DNA of 64,000 bases from Kappaphycus alvarezii (taxonomy: Eukaryota > Rhodophyta > Florideophyceae > Gigartinales > Solieriaceae), in contig NADL03000778.1 of the NCBI GenBank assembly GCA_002205965.3, positions 178,939 to 242,938 of the forward strand. The letters are read 5' to 3'. The position numbers were made by a program, and so were the translations under genes. How positions within the stretch are numbered: position 1 is the stretch's first letter; each line of letters opens with the position of its first letter. Under the pieces are notes generated by a model. It searched no databases, was not told where the DNA came from, and worked only from the letters and a program-made list of their open reading frames with translations. Positions 52,179 to 64,000 of the stretch are shown here, in pieces.

Positions 52179-55100
52179 AGAGGCTTCGTTAGTATATCTG
52201 CTGGCATTTCGGAAGACGGTACATGGAAGAGGGAAACAATATTGCGATGGATAGCATCTCTGACAAAGTGGTATGAGATATCGATATGCTTGTTACGCCG
52301 GTTGACCCCCTCGTTGCCTGCAAAGGATATAGTTCCTGTATTATCACAACCGATAGTAACAGTACCATCTTCTGATTTTCCCAATGCATCTGTCAGGAGG
52401 CATCTTAGCCAGGCGGCTTCTTTGCAGGCATCACAAAGCGCGATGTACTCTGCTTCGCAGGTAGACTTTGCAACAACCGTTTGCTTCCTCGACGACCAGC
52501 TGACGGCTCCTCCACAAAGCTTGAATACATAGCCGCTGGTGGACTTTCTTGAACGCAAGCAGCCACCCCAGTCCGCATCACTAAAGCCTTCGAGGTACTC
52601 CACTGAGAGATTTCCGTTTAGGATAACACCAGTTGAGAGTGTTCCTTTGATGAACCTCAAAACCCTTTCGCAGCCTGCCAGTGGTCCTCGCGAGGCTTCT
52701 CACAGTGTTGAGACAATTTGCCAACGGCGTATGCTAAATCTGGACGAGAACCAACCATCAGGAACATCAGACAGCCGATGATCTGTCGATACGGGACATC
52801 GCAGTACGGGCTTGTCGAAGACTCGGGATGGAATCCCTGTTCCATTGGTGTACTCACGGAATTACAGCTGACCATTCCAAAACGTTTCAGTACGGATTCG
52901 GCATACGCTTTCTGCGATATACAGACTAGCTTGGACGACCTTTTCCTACTAATTTCAAGCCCTATGCACTTTTTCGCCTCTCCCAGGTCTTTCATCTCAA
53001 ACCTTTTATTTAATTCCGCTTTCATCCAGGCTACGGCGGTTAGATCACTACCGGCGAGCAGCAAGTCATCCACATAAAGGGCAATGAGCATTATGCTGTC
53101 ATTCGATATGTTTGTGTACAAGCAAGCGTCACTTCTCGTGGTCTTAAACCCAAGCCCATTAATCAAGAAGTCGTCAATCTTTTTGTGCCATTGACGACTC
53201 GCTTGTTTAAGGCCATAAATAGCCTTGAGGAGTTTGCAAACATGGTTTGGTTTGGAAGGGTCGATGCATCCTTCGGGTTGTTCCATGTAAATATCCTCCT
53301 CTAATTCTCCATTTAGAAACGCGGTGACTACGTCCATTTGGTGAAGCTCTAAGTCAAATTGCGCAACCATAGCCAGTAGCAATCGAATTGTCGTGAATTT
53401 GATTACCGGGGCGAAAGTCTCTGAGTAATCAACTCCTTCAATCTGCTGGAAACCTCTTACGACTAGGCGACCCTTTCCTTGCTGAATGAGGTGGCCCTGA
53501 TCATCTGGAATATCTTTAACGGTGAAAACCCAGCGCGATGTGAGGATGTTAGAGGCCTGTGAGCGCGGAACCAGCGTCCAAGTCTGGTTTTTGCGTTGTG
53601 ATTTTAACTCTTTGTCAACTGCTTTCTGCCAGAAATCTGGTTGCGTCCCACTCATCGCTTCCTTGAACGAGTCTGGTACCGGAACATCCTCATTAGACGT
53701 GCTGAGTATATTAGTTCCTAAGAGGCCCTTCCACCATTGTCTTGGTGGGCGGCGTGATCGACCTGATCTGCGAAGTGGTACATTGCTAGATCCATCTCCG
53801 TCTGCACCACCCGTATGTTCTGGTTCCGAGCTCGCATCCGGGGGCTCTGGGTTCATATTTGGATTTAGAACGGGCTCATTTTGACCTCTCGATGACTCAG
53901 AGTCTCCATTTTCACCGATATTTGCCATTAAAGTATCGGGGTCAGTTTCGTCAGCAACGCCCACATCCTCTGGCTCAAAATTCTCGTCATTTTGATGCGA
54001 TATACTGTCGTCAACCGAACAAGGCCCTCGCCTGGACTCATCAAACTGCACATTTCGTGAGATAACTACGCGATTCAGTTCGTCATCCCATACCTTGTAG
54101 GCCTTCGTTCCGGCTGGGTATCCAAGAAACATTCCTTTCACTGCACGTTCATCAAGTTTCTGCACCTCATGGGCATGCAGTTTGTACCAGCATTGGCAGC
54201 CAAATACCCTCAAGTGAGACACATCTGGTTTATCCTTCATCCACAAGTGATGAGGCGTAATGGAACTTCCCAGGGCTCTGTTTGTTACACGATTCCGCAC
54301 ATACACGGCATTGTCTAGGGCTTCAGCCCAAAATGACTTTGGAACCTGCATGTGGGACAGCATAGACCGAACCAGATCTATCAATGTACGGTTGAACCGT
54401 TCTGCGACGCCATTTTGTTCAGGCGTGTACGCGGCGGTCGTTTGATGAACCGTTCCTTGTGAAGATAAGAAGGATTGGAACTGCGAGGAAAGATACTCCC
54501 CTCCACGATCTGAACGAAACACTTTCACTCGCTGACCGGTATGGGTAAGGGCATAATTGGCAAACTTCTTATAGAACTCGAAAGTTTCATCTTTACTTTT
54601 CATCGGATACACAACGCTCCAGTTGGAGTAATCATCGATGAATGTGACAAAGTATCTCGCACCACCTAATGACTGTGTTTGGAGTGGGCCACAGACGTCC
54701 GAATGGACTAAGTCTAGCAGCTGCTTTGCCCTACCTCCTGAGCGATGTTTGGGAATTACAGCACGAGTTGCTTTTCCTACCACACAAGCATCGCATTTCA
54801 CGGAATCACAGTCAGAAGATGAGCCAATATCTTTGGTATCATTTGAAGAAGAAAGATGAAGTCCACTTTTCTTGGACATAGACAAGATTCCTTGAGTATG
54901 AACGTGCGCAAGTCTTTCGTGCCACGTCTTCAAGGAGGCTTTGTGTGCCGAATGAGTCATATCACACGTATCAAGCACGTAGAGCTCTCCTTCACTTGTC
55001 GCGGTTGCCACAGTACAGTCATTTTTCTTTACAGTACACTTGTCACGAACAAACTGAACATCAAGTCCATTGTCGACCATCTGGCGTACTGAAATTAGAG

Positions 55101-56210
55101 AAAAGGCAAAACTGGGAACGTGTAGCACATTGGTGAGCTTACAGGATTTTCAATGCCGTTTACTGATAGCATCAAATGAACGTTTCCGACTCCAGCCACA
55201 ATCGCACAAGCCTTGGTTCCCATCTCAACGCGGCTGTTCGAGACCTCACGGTAGTCTGTAAAGAGGCTTCTGTCAAACGTCATGTGCGCGGAGCACCCGG
55301 AATCTATAAGCCAGGTGTTAGAGGTTATTTTAACGTTAGACTTATCCGCTTTGTTCACCAGACAAATGTACTCCACCTCATTCACTTCCGAGCCATCTTT
55401 TTCTTGAGCGATCATTGCCGTTGGCTTCTGTAATTGCCTCCGCTGGAATCGTTCGGGTGGAGAAGGTCGCTTTCCATTGACATCCTTTCCCCAGCAACGG
55501 GAGGCGGTGTGTCCGGTGTGACCACAATTAGTGCACGTCAAGGAAGACTGGCGCCGTCCTTCGAAAACGTTCCCAATAAGGGCGGCACTTGAAGTCATCT
55601 GTCGCCTGGACGACTTCATCGAAGCTCGTTGTTCCTCTTGAAGTAGACGACTTTTGACATACTCCACTCCAAAGGAGTTGTCTTCAGATCCAAGAGCGTC
55701 CAGAGCAACAATGAGGCTGTGAAAACGCGGTGGAAGGCCGTTAAGCACTGCCATAGCCATCTCTTTGTCATCGATAACGACCCCCATAGACTTCAAGCGA
55801 GCCGCCAGGTGTCTCACACGTCCAATATACGGAAGCACCTTCTCATTTTCTAGCATACTGACAGTGTAAAACTCTCTACGAGCAGCCAACTTGTTCAGCA
55901 GCGTATGTCGCTCAAACACCTCTAGAATAGCATCCCACATACCTTTGGCAGTAACAGCATCTCTTACATGGTCCAAATGGTCATCAGAAAGAGACAGCCC
56001 TATAATTGCTCTGGCTTTTCGATCTCCCTGCTTCCAAGTCCTATACGTAGAAGAATTTTCATCAGCAGGGACGTTATCATCGGTAATGTACTGTTCTACA
56101 TCGCGCAGTGCCAGAAGTAGCTGAATTTTCTGCTTCCACACATAAAAATTCGTATCCGTCAGCTTCTCTATCTTCATTGACCCTCCTCCTTGATCTTCTC
56201 CGCCACTCAT
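52179..56210 (-). pseudogene. Gag-pol of the second copy, 3'-truncated and broken
   Basis: Nearly identical to the element A polyprotein, gag ATG at 56210. Differences: the missing G of copy 1 is present here, so integrase and RT are joined (through DTLMANIGENG at about 53,930). A T is missing in the run at 55,147-55,151, separating gag-protease from integrase. Nine bases are lost in frame near 54,870 (SMSKKSG for SMSRKNVVSG). A T is missing near 52,669, splitting RNase H. The last codons and polypurine tract are replaced by the 80-bp flank, so this copy could not complete its own cycle even if the indels are sequencing errors. Confidence 0.9.
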
Positions 56211-56373
56211 TGCAAATAGGTTAGAGGTGCTTATGTTCTGTTCGAAGATCCCAAGCCGGGGACCGATAGTCCCTTGCAATGGCAAGCCCACCTCTATAAG
56301 AACACAGCACACGAAACTCTAAGCTAAATGCAAAGGCCGAGCACTCGCTTTTAACCAAAGTATAGGATCCCTT

Positions 56374-57038
56374 TTACTGCTGAGACAAAACTACTTTCAA
56401 GTGATCTTTCCCGTTCTCGTGGCGTTTCAGAACTTCGTGGGAGTCGAACACTCTATCACAAACAGTACACCTAGGGGTCTCCTTTCTGTTCGCTACTCTA
56501 GTCCTATGACCCTTAGAATGAACGTGATCGTAGAATGTCTTAGCACTATTGCAGCTAATCTGGCAGGTCTTGCAGTACCTCTTGTGCCTCGGCGGAACTC
56601 GCTTCTTCGCCTTCAGCTCCCTTTTCGCGACTCGATCGGCAAGCGCTTTGGCTTTCTTGGCCGAGAGTCGTTGAATTTTTCTAATTGGCGTCTGTGGAGG
56701 TACTGACCTGCGGGGGATCCTATATCCTTCCTGGGCGACAGAGAGGGCGAGCGTCGGCGGCGGTGGTGTTGTCGGTTCAATAACCTCGATCCTCTCCACA
56801 CTTGACCTCCTCCCTGACGGTAAACCTCTGACCGATGGAGCCCTGGGCACTCACGGCACCAGGGCTAATTCCGAGTCTAGCACAACCCCGCAGAAGCAGG
56901 CACAGATAGTGGAAGTGATCGTCAGTAACAGCTTTATGGAATTACAAGTCTTTAGACCAACCAAAAGGTGCAAAGAGAATCACTTCGATGTGCAAAGAAA
57001 TGGAATTGTTCAAATAACTTACCAGAAACGTGAGACAT
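56374..57038 (-). pseudogene. Zinc-finger ORF, second copy, nonsense-mutated
   Basis: Exons at 57038-57023 and 56876-56374 correspond to copy 1 with the same splice sites. A CGA to TGA change at 56851-56853 puts a stop at codon 14 (...ALVP-stop). Everything after it, including both fingers, is unchanged. Unlike the single-base gaps elsewhere, this is a substitution of the kind expected from cytosine deamination, and is probably real. Confidence 0.75.
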
Positions 57039-57116
57039 ATTCAACAGGCTGAGACAAACAAAACGAAACAGGGCAACGACACAGGGCGACTTACTGGAAT
57101 CAAAGACAGAGATAGC

Positions 57117-57136
57117 GTTGAACTGGGCCCATAACC
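57117..57136 (-). other. Primer binding site, second copy
   Basis: CTGGGCCCATAACC on the plus strand, directly against LTR3. Confidence 0.85.
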
Positions 57137-58626
57137 TGATGATGAGTTGCGATAGGGAAGGCTGGTGGGAGAGAGGATGAAGCTGCGGGCTTAGCTACCC
57201 AGAATTTACTTGGTGCTCGAAAACTTCGACCTTAAGTACATTCTAAAACTACTCGCTACTTCATTTCCTCCATTTACAAAATCCCATAAACCAAACCATT
57301 TGGGCAAGTTGAAAGATATTGGCCCAGCAAAAACGTTCTTTGGGTCCATTTTCGAACTGCTTCCAAAGCTGCCAAATTTGCATAAAACAAACTGGCCCAT
57401 TAGACACATGAATGCAGTGCCTTATTTCCGCAGCCTGTCGGCACCGAATTTGCTTGGGCCATAATAACGTACTCAAACCTCATACAAATCATAGAATATG
57501 ATAAATGTTCTGAGATGCAGCCGGAGGGTGTAGCCAGGCACGTAAAAGTAACTAGAACCCTCATACATATTATAGAATCAAGAATCGCTTCCATAGTGCA
57601 GCCGGAGGATGCAGCCGGGTGCAGGGAATCATAACTAGGATCCTCATACACATTATAGAATCAAGAGTCGCTTCCATAATGCAGCCGGAGGATGCAGCCG
57701 GGTGCATAGAATCATAACTAGAATCCTCATACACATTATAGAATCAAGAGTCGCTTCCATAATGCAGCCGGAGGATGGAACCGACAGTGCAGTGGTGGAA
57801 TGCAGTCGTGGATGCAGCCAGGGAGTGTAGCAGTGGAATGCAGCCGGCGGATGCAGCCGGCTATCTACTGTACGTTCAATCAACGGAGCGGTGTAATTAT
57901 GACAACGATTCGCATAACCACCCCTTACTGTATGAATTCAAGTACAGTACAATACAAAGTACAGTACGAAGTATAGTACGAAGTACAGGACGAAGTATAG
58001 TACGAAGTACAGTACGTAGTACAGTTCCACAACTGACAATAGTACAACACGTGGACACCACTGCACCAATAGTTTCTACGCTTTTCTGTACCACGTGTAC
58101 ATCGCATACACCAATGCCAACCTGTACACGTGTATATGTCTTATTCAGCACAGCTCCCGTACACTACATTCCTCACACCCTTACAGCACATTTCCCTACG
58201 TAAAGGGACCCCCTAAACAACATTTTGACCTCTAAAATAGCTCATAAATAACCGTTATATCCCATACTGCCTTTGAACAACTAAAACCAGCCAAGGAACC
58301 TCTACAACACCTGACACGTGTACATCCTGGGCCAATAGAATTGCAGTATTGTCCCTGTCAGCGAATAGGATTAAAGCAGGCAATTCTTAGCCTAGGCATT
58401 ATGGGCCAAGTTCCACTTGTCAACAATTATGCAAAATTTGCATTTTTCGTCGACCCCCTGAAAATGGCCTTTCGTCCCCGGCAACTTTGCTTTTCGGGTA
58501 AATTTGGCATATATTTCCCTTCAGAACCACATGTGTCCACGTGTACACATATACAGCTTCCCAACCTCCGTGCGAGACGTCTAGTCAGTGCGATGGGCGT
58601 GTGATCGTCTCACGAAATCACCAACA
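57137..58626 (-). repeat. LTR3, shared by internal regions 2 and 3, 1,490 bp
   Basis: 5' LTR of region 2 and 3' LTR of region 3, with a primer site on its low side and the polypurine tract on its high side. Three minisatellite units, and a TACGAAGTACAG block one unit shorter than in LTR2. Confidence 0.92.
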
Positions 58627-58646
58627 CCCCCCCTCGATCACATGCC

Positions 58647-61600
58647 CTAAGCATCGCGCAGATCCCCAAGTCCCAGAAACTCACACATTTATTGAACGAA
58701 AGTCGTCCAAGAGGCTTCGTTAGTATATCTGCTGGCATTTCGGAAGACGGTACATGGAAGAGGGAAACAATATTGCGATGGATAGCATCTCTGACAAAGT
58801 GGTATGAGATATCGATATGCTTGTTACGCCGGTTGACCCCCTCGTTGCCTGCAAAGGATATAGTTCCTGTATTATCACAACCGATAGTAACAGTACCATC
58901 TTCTGATTTTCCCAATGCATCTGTCAGGAGGCATCTTAGCCAGGCGGCTTCTTTGCAGGCATCACAAAGCGCGATGTACTCTGCTTCGCAGGTAGACTTT
59001 GCAACAACCGTTTGCTTCCTCGACGACCAGCTGACGGCTCCTCCACAAAGCTTGAATACATAGCCGCTGGTGGACTTTCTTGAACGCAAGCAGCCACCCC
59101 AGTCCGCATCACTAAAGCCTTCGAGGTACTCCACTGAGAGATTTCCGTTTAGGATAACACCAGTTGAGAGTGTTCCTTTGATGAACCTCAAAACCCTTTC
59201 GCAGCCTGCCAGTGGTCCTCGCGAGGCTTCTCACAGTGTTGAGACAATTTGCCAACGGCGTATGCTAAATCTGGACGAGAACCAACCATCAGGAACATCA
59301 GACAGCCGATGATCTGTCGATACGGGACATCGCAGTACGGGCTTGTCGAAGACTCGGGATGGAATCCCTGTTCCATTGGTGTACTCACGGAATTACAGCT
59401 GACCATTCCAAAACGTTTCAGTACGGATTCGGCATACGCTTTCTGCGATATACAGACTAGCTTGGACGACCTTTTCCTACTAATTTCAAGCCCTATGCAC
59501 TTTTTCGCCTCTCCCAGGTCTTTCATCTCAAACCTTTTATTTAATTCCGCTTTCATCCAGGCTACGGCGGTTAGATCACTACCGGCGAGCAGCAAGTCAT
59601 CCACATAAAGGGCAATGAGCATTATGCTGTCATTCGATATGTTTGTGTACAAGCAAGCGTCACTTCTCGTGGTCTTAAACCCAAGCCCATTAATCAAGAA
59701 GTCGTCAATCTTTTTGTGCCATTGACGACTCGCTTGTTTAAGGCCATAAATAGCCTTGAGGAGTTTGCAAACATGGTTTGGTTTGGAAGGGTCGATGCAT
59801 CCTTCGGGTTGTTCCATGTAAATATCCTCCTCTAATTCTCCATTTAGAAACGCGGTGACTACGTCCATTTGGTGAAGCTCTAAGTCAAATTGCGCAACCA
59901 TAGCCAGTAGCAATCGAATTGTCGTGAATTTGATTACCGGGGCGAAAGTCTCTGAGTAATCAACTCCTTCAATCTGCTGGAAACCTCTTACGACTAGGCG
60001 ACCCTTTCCTTGCTGAATGAGGTGGCCCTGATCATCTGGAATATCTTTAACGGTGAAAACCCAGCGCGATGTGAGGATGTTAGAGGCCTGTGAGCGCGGA
60101 ACCAGCGTCCAAGTCTGGTTTTTGCGTTGTGATTTTAACTCTTTGTCAACTGCTTTCTGCCAGAAATCTGGTTGCGTCCCACTCATCGCTTCCTTGAACG
60201 AGTCTGGTACCGGAACATCCTCATTAGACGTGCTGAGTATATTAGTTCCTAAGAGGCCCTTCCACCATTGTCTTGGTGGGCGGCGTGATCGACCTGATCT
60301 GCGAAGTGGTACATTGCTAGATCCATCTCCGTCTGCACCACCCGTATGTTCTGGTTCCGAGCTCGCATCCGGGGGCTCTGGGTTCATATTTGGATTTAGA
60401 ACGGGCTCATTTTGACCTCTCGATGACTCAGAGTCTCCATTTTCACCGATATTTGCCATTAAAGTATCGGGTCAGTTTCGTCAGCAACGCCCACATCCTC
60501 TGGCTCAAAATTCTCGTCATTTTGATGCGATATACTGTCGTCAACCGAACAAGGCCCTCGCCTGGACTCATCAAACTGCACATTTCGTGAGATAACTACG
60601 CGATTCAGTTCGTCATCCCATACCTTGTAGGCCTTCGTTCCGGCTGGGTATCCAAGAAACATTCCTTTCACTGCACGTTCATCAAGTTTCTGCACCTCAT
60701 GGGCATGCAGTTTGTACCAGCATTGGCAGCCAAATACCCTCAAGTGAGACACATCTGGTTTATCCTTCATCCACAAGTGATGAGGCGTAATGGAACTTCC
60801 CAGGGCTCTGTTTGTTACACGATTCCGCACATACACGGCATTGTCTAGGGCTTCAGCCCAAAATGACTTTGGAACCTGCATGTGGGACAGCATAGACCGA
60901 ACCAGATCTATCAATGTACGGTTGAACCGTTCTGCGACGCCATTTTGTTCAGGCGTGTACGCGGCGGTCGTTTGATGAACCGTTCCTTGTGAAGATAAGA
61001 AGGATTGGAACTGCGAGGAAAGATACTCCCCTCCACGATCTGAACGAAACACTTTCACTCGCTGACCGGTATGGGTAAGGGCATAATTGGCAAACTTCTT
61101 ATAGAACTCGAAAGTTTCATCTTTACTTTTCATCGGATACACAACGCTCCAGTTGGAGTAATCATCGATGAATGTGACAAAGTATCTCGCACCACCTAAT
61201 GACTGTGTTTGGAGTGGGCCACAGACGTCCGAATGGACTAAGTCTAGCAGCTGCTTTGCCCTACCTCCTGAGCGATGTTTGGGAATTACAGCACGAGTTG
61301 CTTTTCCTACCACACAAGCATCGCATTTCACGGAATCACAGTCAGAAGATGAGCCAATATCTTTGGTATCATTTGAAGAAGAAAGATGAAGTCCACTTAC
61401 CACGTTCTTGCGGACATAGACAAGATTCCTTGAGTATGAACGTGCGCAAGTCTTTCGTGCCACGTCTTCAAGGAGGCTTTGTGTGCCGAATGAGTCATAT
61501 CACACGTATCAAGCACGTAGAGCTCTCCTTCACTTGTCGCGGTTGCCACAGTACAGTCATTTTTCTTTACAGTACACTTGTCACGAACAAACTGAACATC

Positions 61601-62749
61601 AAGTCCATTGTCGACCATCTGGCGTACTGAAATTAGAGAAAAGGCAAAACTGGGAACGTGTAGCACATTGGTGAGCTTACAGGATTTTTCAATGCCGTTT
61701 ACTGATAGCATCAAATGAACGTTTCCGACTCCAGCCACAATCGCACAAGCCTTGGTTCCCATCTCAACGCGGCTGTTCGAGACCTCACGGTAGTCTGTAA
61801 AGAGGCTTCTGTCAAACGTCATGTGCGCGGAGCACCCGGAATCTATAAGCCAGGTGTTAGAGGTTATTTTAACGTTAGACTTATCCGCTTTGTTCACCAG
61901 ACAAATGTACTCCACCTCATTCACTTCCGAGCCATCTTTTTCTTGAGCGATCATTGCCGTTGGCTTCTGTAATTGCCTCCGCTGGAATCGTTCGGGTGGA
62001 GAAGGTCGCTTTCCATTGACATCCTTTCCCCAGCAACGGGAGGCGGTGTGTCCGGTGTGACCACAATTAGTGCACGTCAAGGAAGACTGGCGCCGTCCTT
62101 CGAAAACGTTCCCAATAAGGGCGGCACTTGAAGTCATCTGTCGCCTGGACGACTTCATCGAAGCTCGTTGTTCCTCTTGAAGTAGACGACTTTTGACATA
62201 CTCCACTCCAAAGGAGTTGTCTTCAGATCCAAGAGCGTCCAGAGCAACAATGAGGCTGTGAAAACGCGGTGGAAGGCCGTTAAGCACTGCCATAGCCATC
62301 TCTTTGTCATCGATAACGACCCCCATAGACTTCAAGCGAGCCGCCAGGTGTCTCACACGTCCAATATACGGAAGCACCTTCTCATTTTCTAGCATACTGA
62401 CAGTGTAAAACTCTCTACGAGCAGCCAACTTGTTCAGCAGCGTATGTCGCTCAAACACCTCTAGAATAGCATCCCACATACCTTTGGCAGTAACAGCATC
62501 TCTTACATGGTCCAAATGGTCATCAGAAAGAGACAGCCCTATAATTGCTCTGGCTTTTCGATCTCCCTGCTTCCAAGTCCTATACGTAGAAGAATTTTCA
62601 TCAGCAGGGACGTTATCATCGGTAATGTACTGTTCTACATCGCGCAGTGCCAGAAGTAGCTGAATTTTCTGCTTCCACACATAAAAATTCGTATCCGTCA
62701 GCTTCTCTATCTTCATTGACCCTCCTCCTTGATCTTCTCCGCCACTCAT
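58647..62749 (-). pseudogene. Gag-pol of the third copy, frame-broken
   Basis: Gag ATG at 62749; all domains and catalytic residues as in element A. Breaks: a missing base in GCGAGACA near 61,412 (gag-protease against integrase), the same missing G as copy 1 near 60,470 (integrase against RT), a missing T near 59,200 (RT against RNase H) and a missing C near 58,678 that alters the last 25 residues. Each is a one-base loss against at least one other copy. Confidence 0.9.
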
Positions 62750-62912
62750 TGCAAATAGGTTAGAGGTGCTTATGTTCTGTTCGAAGATCCCAAGCCGGGG
62801 ACCGATAGTCCCTTGCAATGGCAAGCCCACCTCTATAAGAACACAGCACACGAAACTCTAAGCTAAATGCAAAGGCCGAGCACTCGCTTTTAACCAAAGT
62901 ATAGGATCCCTT

Positions 62913-63577
62913 TTACTGCTGAGACAAAACTACTTTCAAGTGATCTTTCCCGTTCTCGTGGCGTTTCAGAACTTCGTGGGAGTCGAACACTCTATCACAA
63001 ACAGTACACCTAGGGGTCTCCTTTCTGTTCGCTACTCTAGTCCTATGACCCTTAGAATGAACGTGATCGTAGAATGTCTTAGCACTATTGCAGCTAATCT
63101 GGCAGGTCTTGCAGTACCTCTTGTGCCTCGGCGGAACTCGCTTCTTCGCCTTCAGCTCCCTTTTCGCGACTCGATCGGCAAGCGCTTTGGCTTTCTTGGC
63201 CGAGAGTCGTTGAATTTTTCTAATTGGCGTCTGTGGAGGTACTGACCTGCGGGGGATCCTATATCCTTCCTGGGCGACAGAGAGGGCGAGCGTCGGCGGC
63301 GGTGGTGTTGTCGGTTCAATAACCTCGATCCTCTCCACACTTGACCTCCTCCCTGACGGTAAACCTCTGACCGATGGAGCCCTGGGCACTCGCGGCACCA
63401 GGGCTAATTCCGAGTCTAGCACAACCCCGCAGAAGCAGGCACAGATAGTGGAAGTGATCGTCAGTAACAGCTTTATGGAATTACAAGTCTTTAGACCAAC
63501 CAAAAGGTGCAAAGAGAATCACTTCGATGTGCAAAGAAATGGAATTATTCAAATAACTTACCAGAAACGTGAGACAT
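62913..63577 (-). CDS. Accessory zinc-finger ORF, third copy, intact
   Basis: Exons 63577-63562 and 63415-62913, with the same donor, acceptor, length (172 residues) and two U1/JAZ-type C2H2 fingers as copy 1, and no disabling change seen. In contrast to the gag-pol of the same unit, the frame is clean, so of three copies two are open and one has a single nonsense substitution. Confidence 0.72.
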
Positions 63578-63655
63578 ATTCAACAGGCTGAGACAAACAA
63601 AACGAAACAGGGCAACGACACAGGGCGACTTACGGGAATCAAAGACAGAGATAGC

Positions 63656-63675
63656 GTTGAACTGGGCCCATAACC
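63656..63675 (-). other. Primer binding site, third copy
   Basis: CTGGGCCCATAACC on the plus strand, directly against LTR4. Confidence 0.85.
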
Positions 63676-64000
63676 TGATGATGAGTTGCGATAGGGAAGG
63701 CTGGTGGGAGAGAGGATGAAGCTGCGGGCTTAGCTACCCAGAATTTACTTGGTGCTCGAAAACTTCGACCTTAAGTACATTCTAAAACTACTCGCTACTT
63801 CATTTCCTCCATTTACAAAATCCCATAAACCAAACCATTTGGGCAAGTTGAAAGATATTGGCCCAGCAAAAACGTTCTTTGAGTCCATTTTCGAACTGCT
63901 TCCAAAGCTGCCAAATTTGCATAAAACAAACTGGCCCACTAGACACATGAATGCAGTGCCTTATTTCCGCAGCCTGTCGGCACCGAATTTGCTTGGGCCA
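63676..64000 (-). repeat. LTR4, cut by the window end
   Basis: Begins TGATGATGAGTTGCG as the other array LTRs do; only the first 325 bp are present. Confidence 0.9.

Larger units (their letters stand above)
52179..64000 (-). mobile_element. Tandem copia array: internal region 2, LTR3, internal region 3, LTR4
   Basis: Two further internal regions of the same family share LTR3 (57137-58626), the arrangement produced by unequal recombination between LTRs or by insertion of an LTR-joined dimer. The spacing of matching sites is 6,534 and 6,539 bp. The window ends 325 bp inside LTR4 (63676 onwards), so the array may continue. Confidence 0.88.

Noticed and set aside
1..64000. CRISPR arrays, bacterial operons, rRNA or tRNA genes
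   Set aside because: Tandem repeats here lack unique spacers and match LTR minisatellites; the only tRNA-like sequence is the 14-nt primer site, and no rRNA stretch was recognised.

Overview
This is eukaryotic nuclear DNA, most likely from a red alga (inference). The genes are nearly intronless and at moderate GC. A plastid-type set is present: an RH3-like GUCT helicase, a plant/cyanobacterial-type AAE15/16 acyl-ACP/acyl-CoA synthetase, and a ChaN-domain protein whose N-terminus has the AFVPSP look of red-algal transit peptides. TATA boxes, GT-AG introns and many Ty1/copia elements are also visible. Nothing bacterial is seen.

The first 19 kb is the gene-bearing part. A decayed non-LTR reverse transcriptase (about 950-2140) is followed by the DEAD-box/GUCT helicase (+), an NC2-alpha (DRAP1) histone-fold repressor (+), a small spliced single-membrane-span protein (+), class II fumarase (-), a large TRPC4AP/TRUSS-like protein (-), the acyl-activating enzyme (+) and the ChaN-domain protein (-). 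These are separate housekeeping genes with no shared pathway. Several carry single-base frame breaks, nearly always of the 'one base missing' type and often in short G or C runs. Because identical-type breaks also separate otherwise near-identical transposon copies, residual sequencing or assembly indels are the leading explanation.

From about 19 to 44 kb the window is a transposon graveyard. It holds a copia reverse transcriptase fragment with a QTDD active site, an ORF with a histone-H3-like tail, a Ty3/gypsy integrase fragment, an unrelated integrase fragment, a copia copy with its YVDD deleted, a pair of oppositely oriented 0.7-kb LTRs, a near-complete second copia clade, a gag fragment enclosed by 158-bp inverted repeats, and LTR remnants carrying a 71-bp minisatellite.

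From 43,969 to the end lies the most interesting structure: a head-to-tail array of one copia family, all on the minus strand (four LTRs and three internal regions, repeat unit about 6.5 kb). The first copy (43,969-52,098) is a complete element with TG...CA LTRs, a 5-bp target duplication (ATCGG), a polypurine tract and a primer site matching the anticodon region of initiator tRNA-Met, as in Drosophila copia. Each internal region has, between primer site and gag, an additional ORF coding for two C2H2 fingers of the U1/JAZ type. This ORF has no ATG of its own, but a 146-nt GT-AG intron joins it in frame to an upstream ATG. A second donor/acceptor pair would remove the whole finger ORF and bring gag next to the 5' leader. 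I regard this accessory, spliced zinc-finger module in a copia element as the best candidate for something undescribed.
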